This document shows, one piece after another, positions 63,271 through 64,000 of a DNA stretch of 64,000 nucleotides; the stretch's first letter is position 1, and each line of letters opens with the position of its first letter. Made by a program: the position numbers and the translations under genes. The DNA comes from Morella rubra (Eukaryota > Streptophyta > Magnoliopsida > Fagales > Myricaceae): the NCBI GenBank assembly GCA_003952965.2, contig CM025852.1, forward strand, positions 13,617,809 to 13,681,808. The letters are read 5' to 3'. The notes under the pieces are model-generated. The model was not told the DNA's origin. It made no database searches and was given only the letters and a program-made list of their open reading frames with translations.

Positions 63271-64000
63271 GTTGTAATACCCCAACCCTTTAAGTATCAT
63301 TACTTATCCTAATTTTCTTAATTAGATTATAATAAATAGTATTTATATTACTATTTTCGGATTTAATTATTTTATTAGTTTTAAAAATAGCGAAAAATTT
63401 CCATAAAAATAGTTTTGCGGAGCCAAAAATTATGAGAAAAATATCATCTTTCTTATCTTTTCAAGCTCTTTGATTTAATTACATATTTTACTCATTTTAG
63501 TACCTTGAAAATTTTTAAATAATATATTTTATTGCTGGAAAATACTAAAATACCCTTATTTTATGTTTTTAGCCCTAATTTCTTACAAAACCTTATTCTT
63601 TTTTTCAAACGTTTTGCTTGCTTTGCATTACTCCTTTAATTACCAAGCCAATAGGACCTAATCTAGGATTGTCGTGCACCCTATGGATTATTTTCAAGAA
63701 TTTTTGCAAGAATAGGGTTTTGGGGCTTAGAAAATAGGATTTCATGACTTTGGGTTTGGAAATCACTTGGAATTGGGCCTCCAAACACATCACACGGCCC
63801 AACCCATCACTCAGCCCATGCCACCTCTCCCTTTGACTCACAAAACAGTCAAAGCCCATAGATTTGCATGTAATGATTGCCAATCATTAAAACCATGCAA
63901 AAATTGTCAAGATTTTAGTTGCTGTCGTCCATCCTCACCAATTCAGCTTCAAACCTTGCTTAGCCTCCCTAACCTAGTTTTAGACATGATCATTTGGTCT
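63271..64000 (+). mobile_element. Probable Ty3/gypsy LTR start, running off the window
   Basis: TGTAATACCCCAACCCTTTA at 63271 is the typical 5' start of many plant gypsy (chromovirus) LTRs. It is followed by AT-rich DNA and then CCCATGCCACCTC-type sequence. The rest lies outside the window, so no second LTR, PBS or TSD could be checked. Confidence 0.45.

Noticed and set aside
63605..63883. 92-residue minus-strand frame at the right edge
   Set aside because: Lies within the probable gypsy LTR and shows no protein-family resemblance.

Overview
The window is nuclear DNA of a flowering plant, most likely a eudicot and probably a woody one. The base composition is AT-rich. Four multi-exon genes of plant type (GT...AG introns, plant-specific families) are spread through a dense and strongly nested population of plant transposable elements. 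I cannot name the species from sequence alone. A run of exactly 1000 N (6667-7666) is an assembly gap.

Host genes. (1) 3678-6347, + strand: the C-terminal part of a YTH-domain m6A reader (ECT/YTHDF type). Its N-terminal exons are not recognisable in the window. (2) 28383-32133, - strand: a complete 11-exon peroxisomal glycolate oxidase (369 aa, every catalytic residue present). (3) 39647-45146, + strand: a complete 9-exon CCoAOMT-like family-3 O-methyltransferase (309 aa) with a probable organellar transit peptide. (4) 53501-59660, + strand: a complete 7-exon sugar-phosphate/phosphate translocator of the TPT/NST family (337 aa, close to Arabidopsis At3g14410). These are independent genes. Nothing suggests an operon-like or clustered pathway, although genes 2 and 4 both concern carbon metabolism.

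Mobile DNA, left to right. 1-3.4 kb: a deleted Ty1/copia element on the minus strand (gag with a CCHC knuckle, PPT-like tract, LTR). 8.0-10 kb: a truncated MULE. 12.1-13.4 kb: a ZMYM1/TTF-type hAT-like relic. 14.65-15.1 kb: a foldback MITE with a 9-bp TSD. 15.6-17.6 kb: a second MULE relic. 18.97-24 kb: a copia LTR/PBS fragment interrupted by a complete-ended 4.5-kb hAT with a perfect 8-bp TSD and a decayed transposase. 25.5-27.3 kb: an LTR containing a minisatellite and a second copy of the foldback MITE. 35.3-37.3 kb: a third related LTR with a ~0.5-kb tandem duplication. 37.4-38.4 kb and 45.5-45.8 kb: small TIR elements. 46.1-51.5 kb: a LINE split by a 2.4-kb non-autonomous hAT (8-bp TSD) that carries an exon-like segment. 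57.2-57.4 kb: a TRIM inside a translocator intron. 63.27 kb to the end: the start of a probable gypsy LTR.

Small-RNA-derived sequences: a U6 snRNA-like copy on the minus strand (52105-52206) and a 31-nt 5' half of a tRNA (55825-55855) inside an intron next to retroposon-like tails.

I looked for a new biological system and did not find a convincing one. The most unusual items are the hAT with a possible captured exon, the internal duplication in the YTH protein tail, the U6 copy and the intronic TRIM. All identifications rest on reading the sequence and remembered family motifs. No database search was run.
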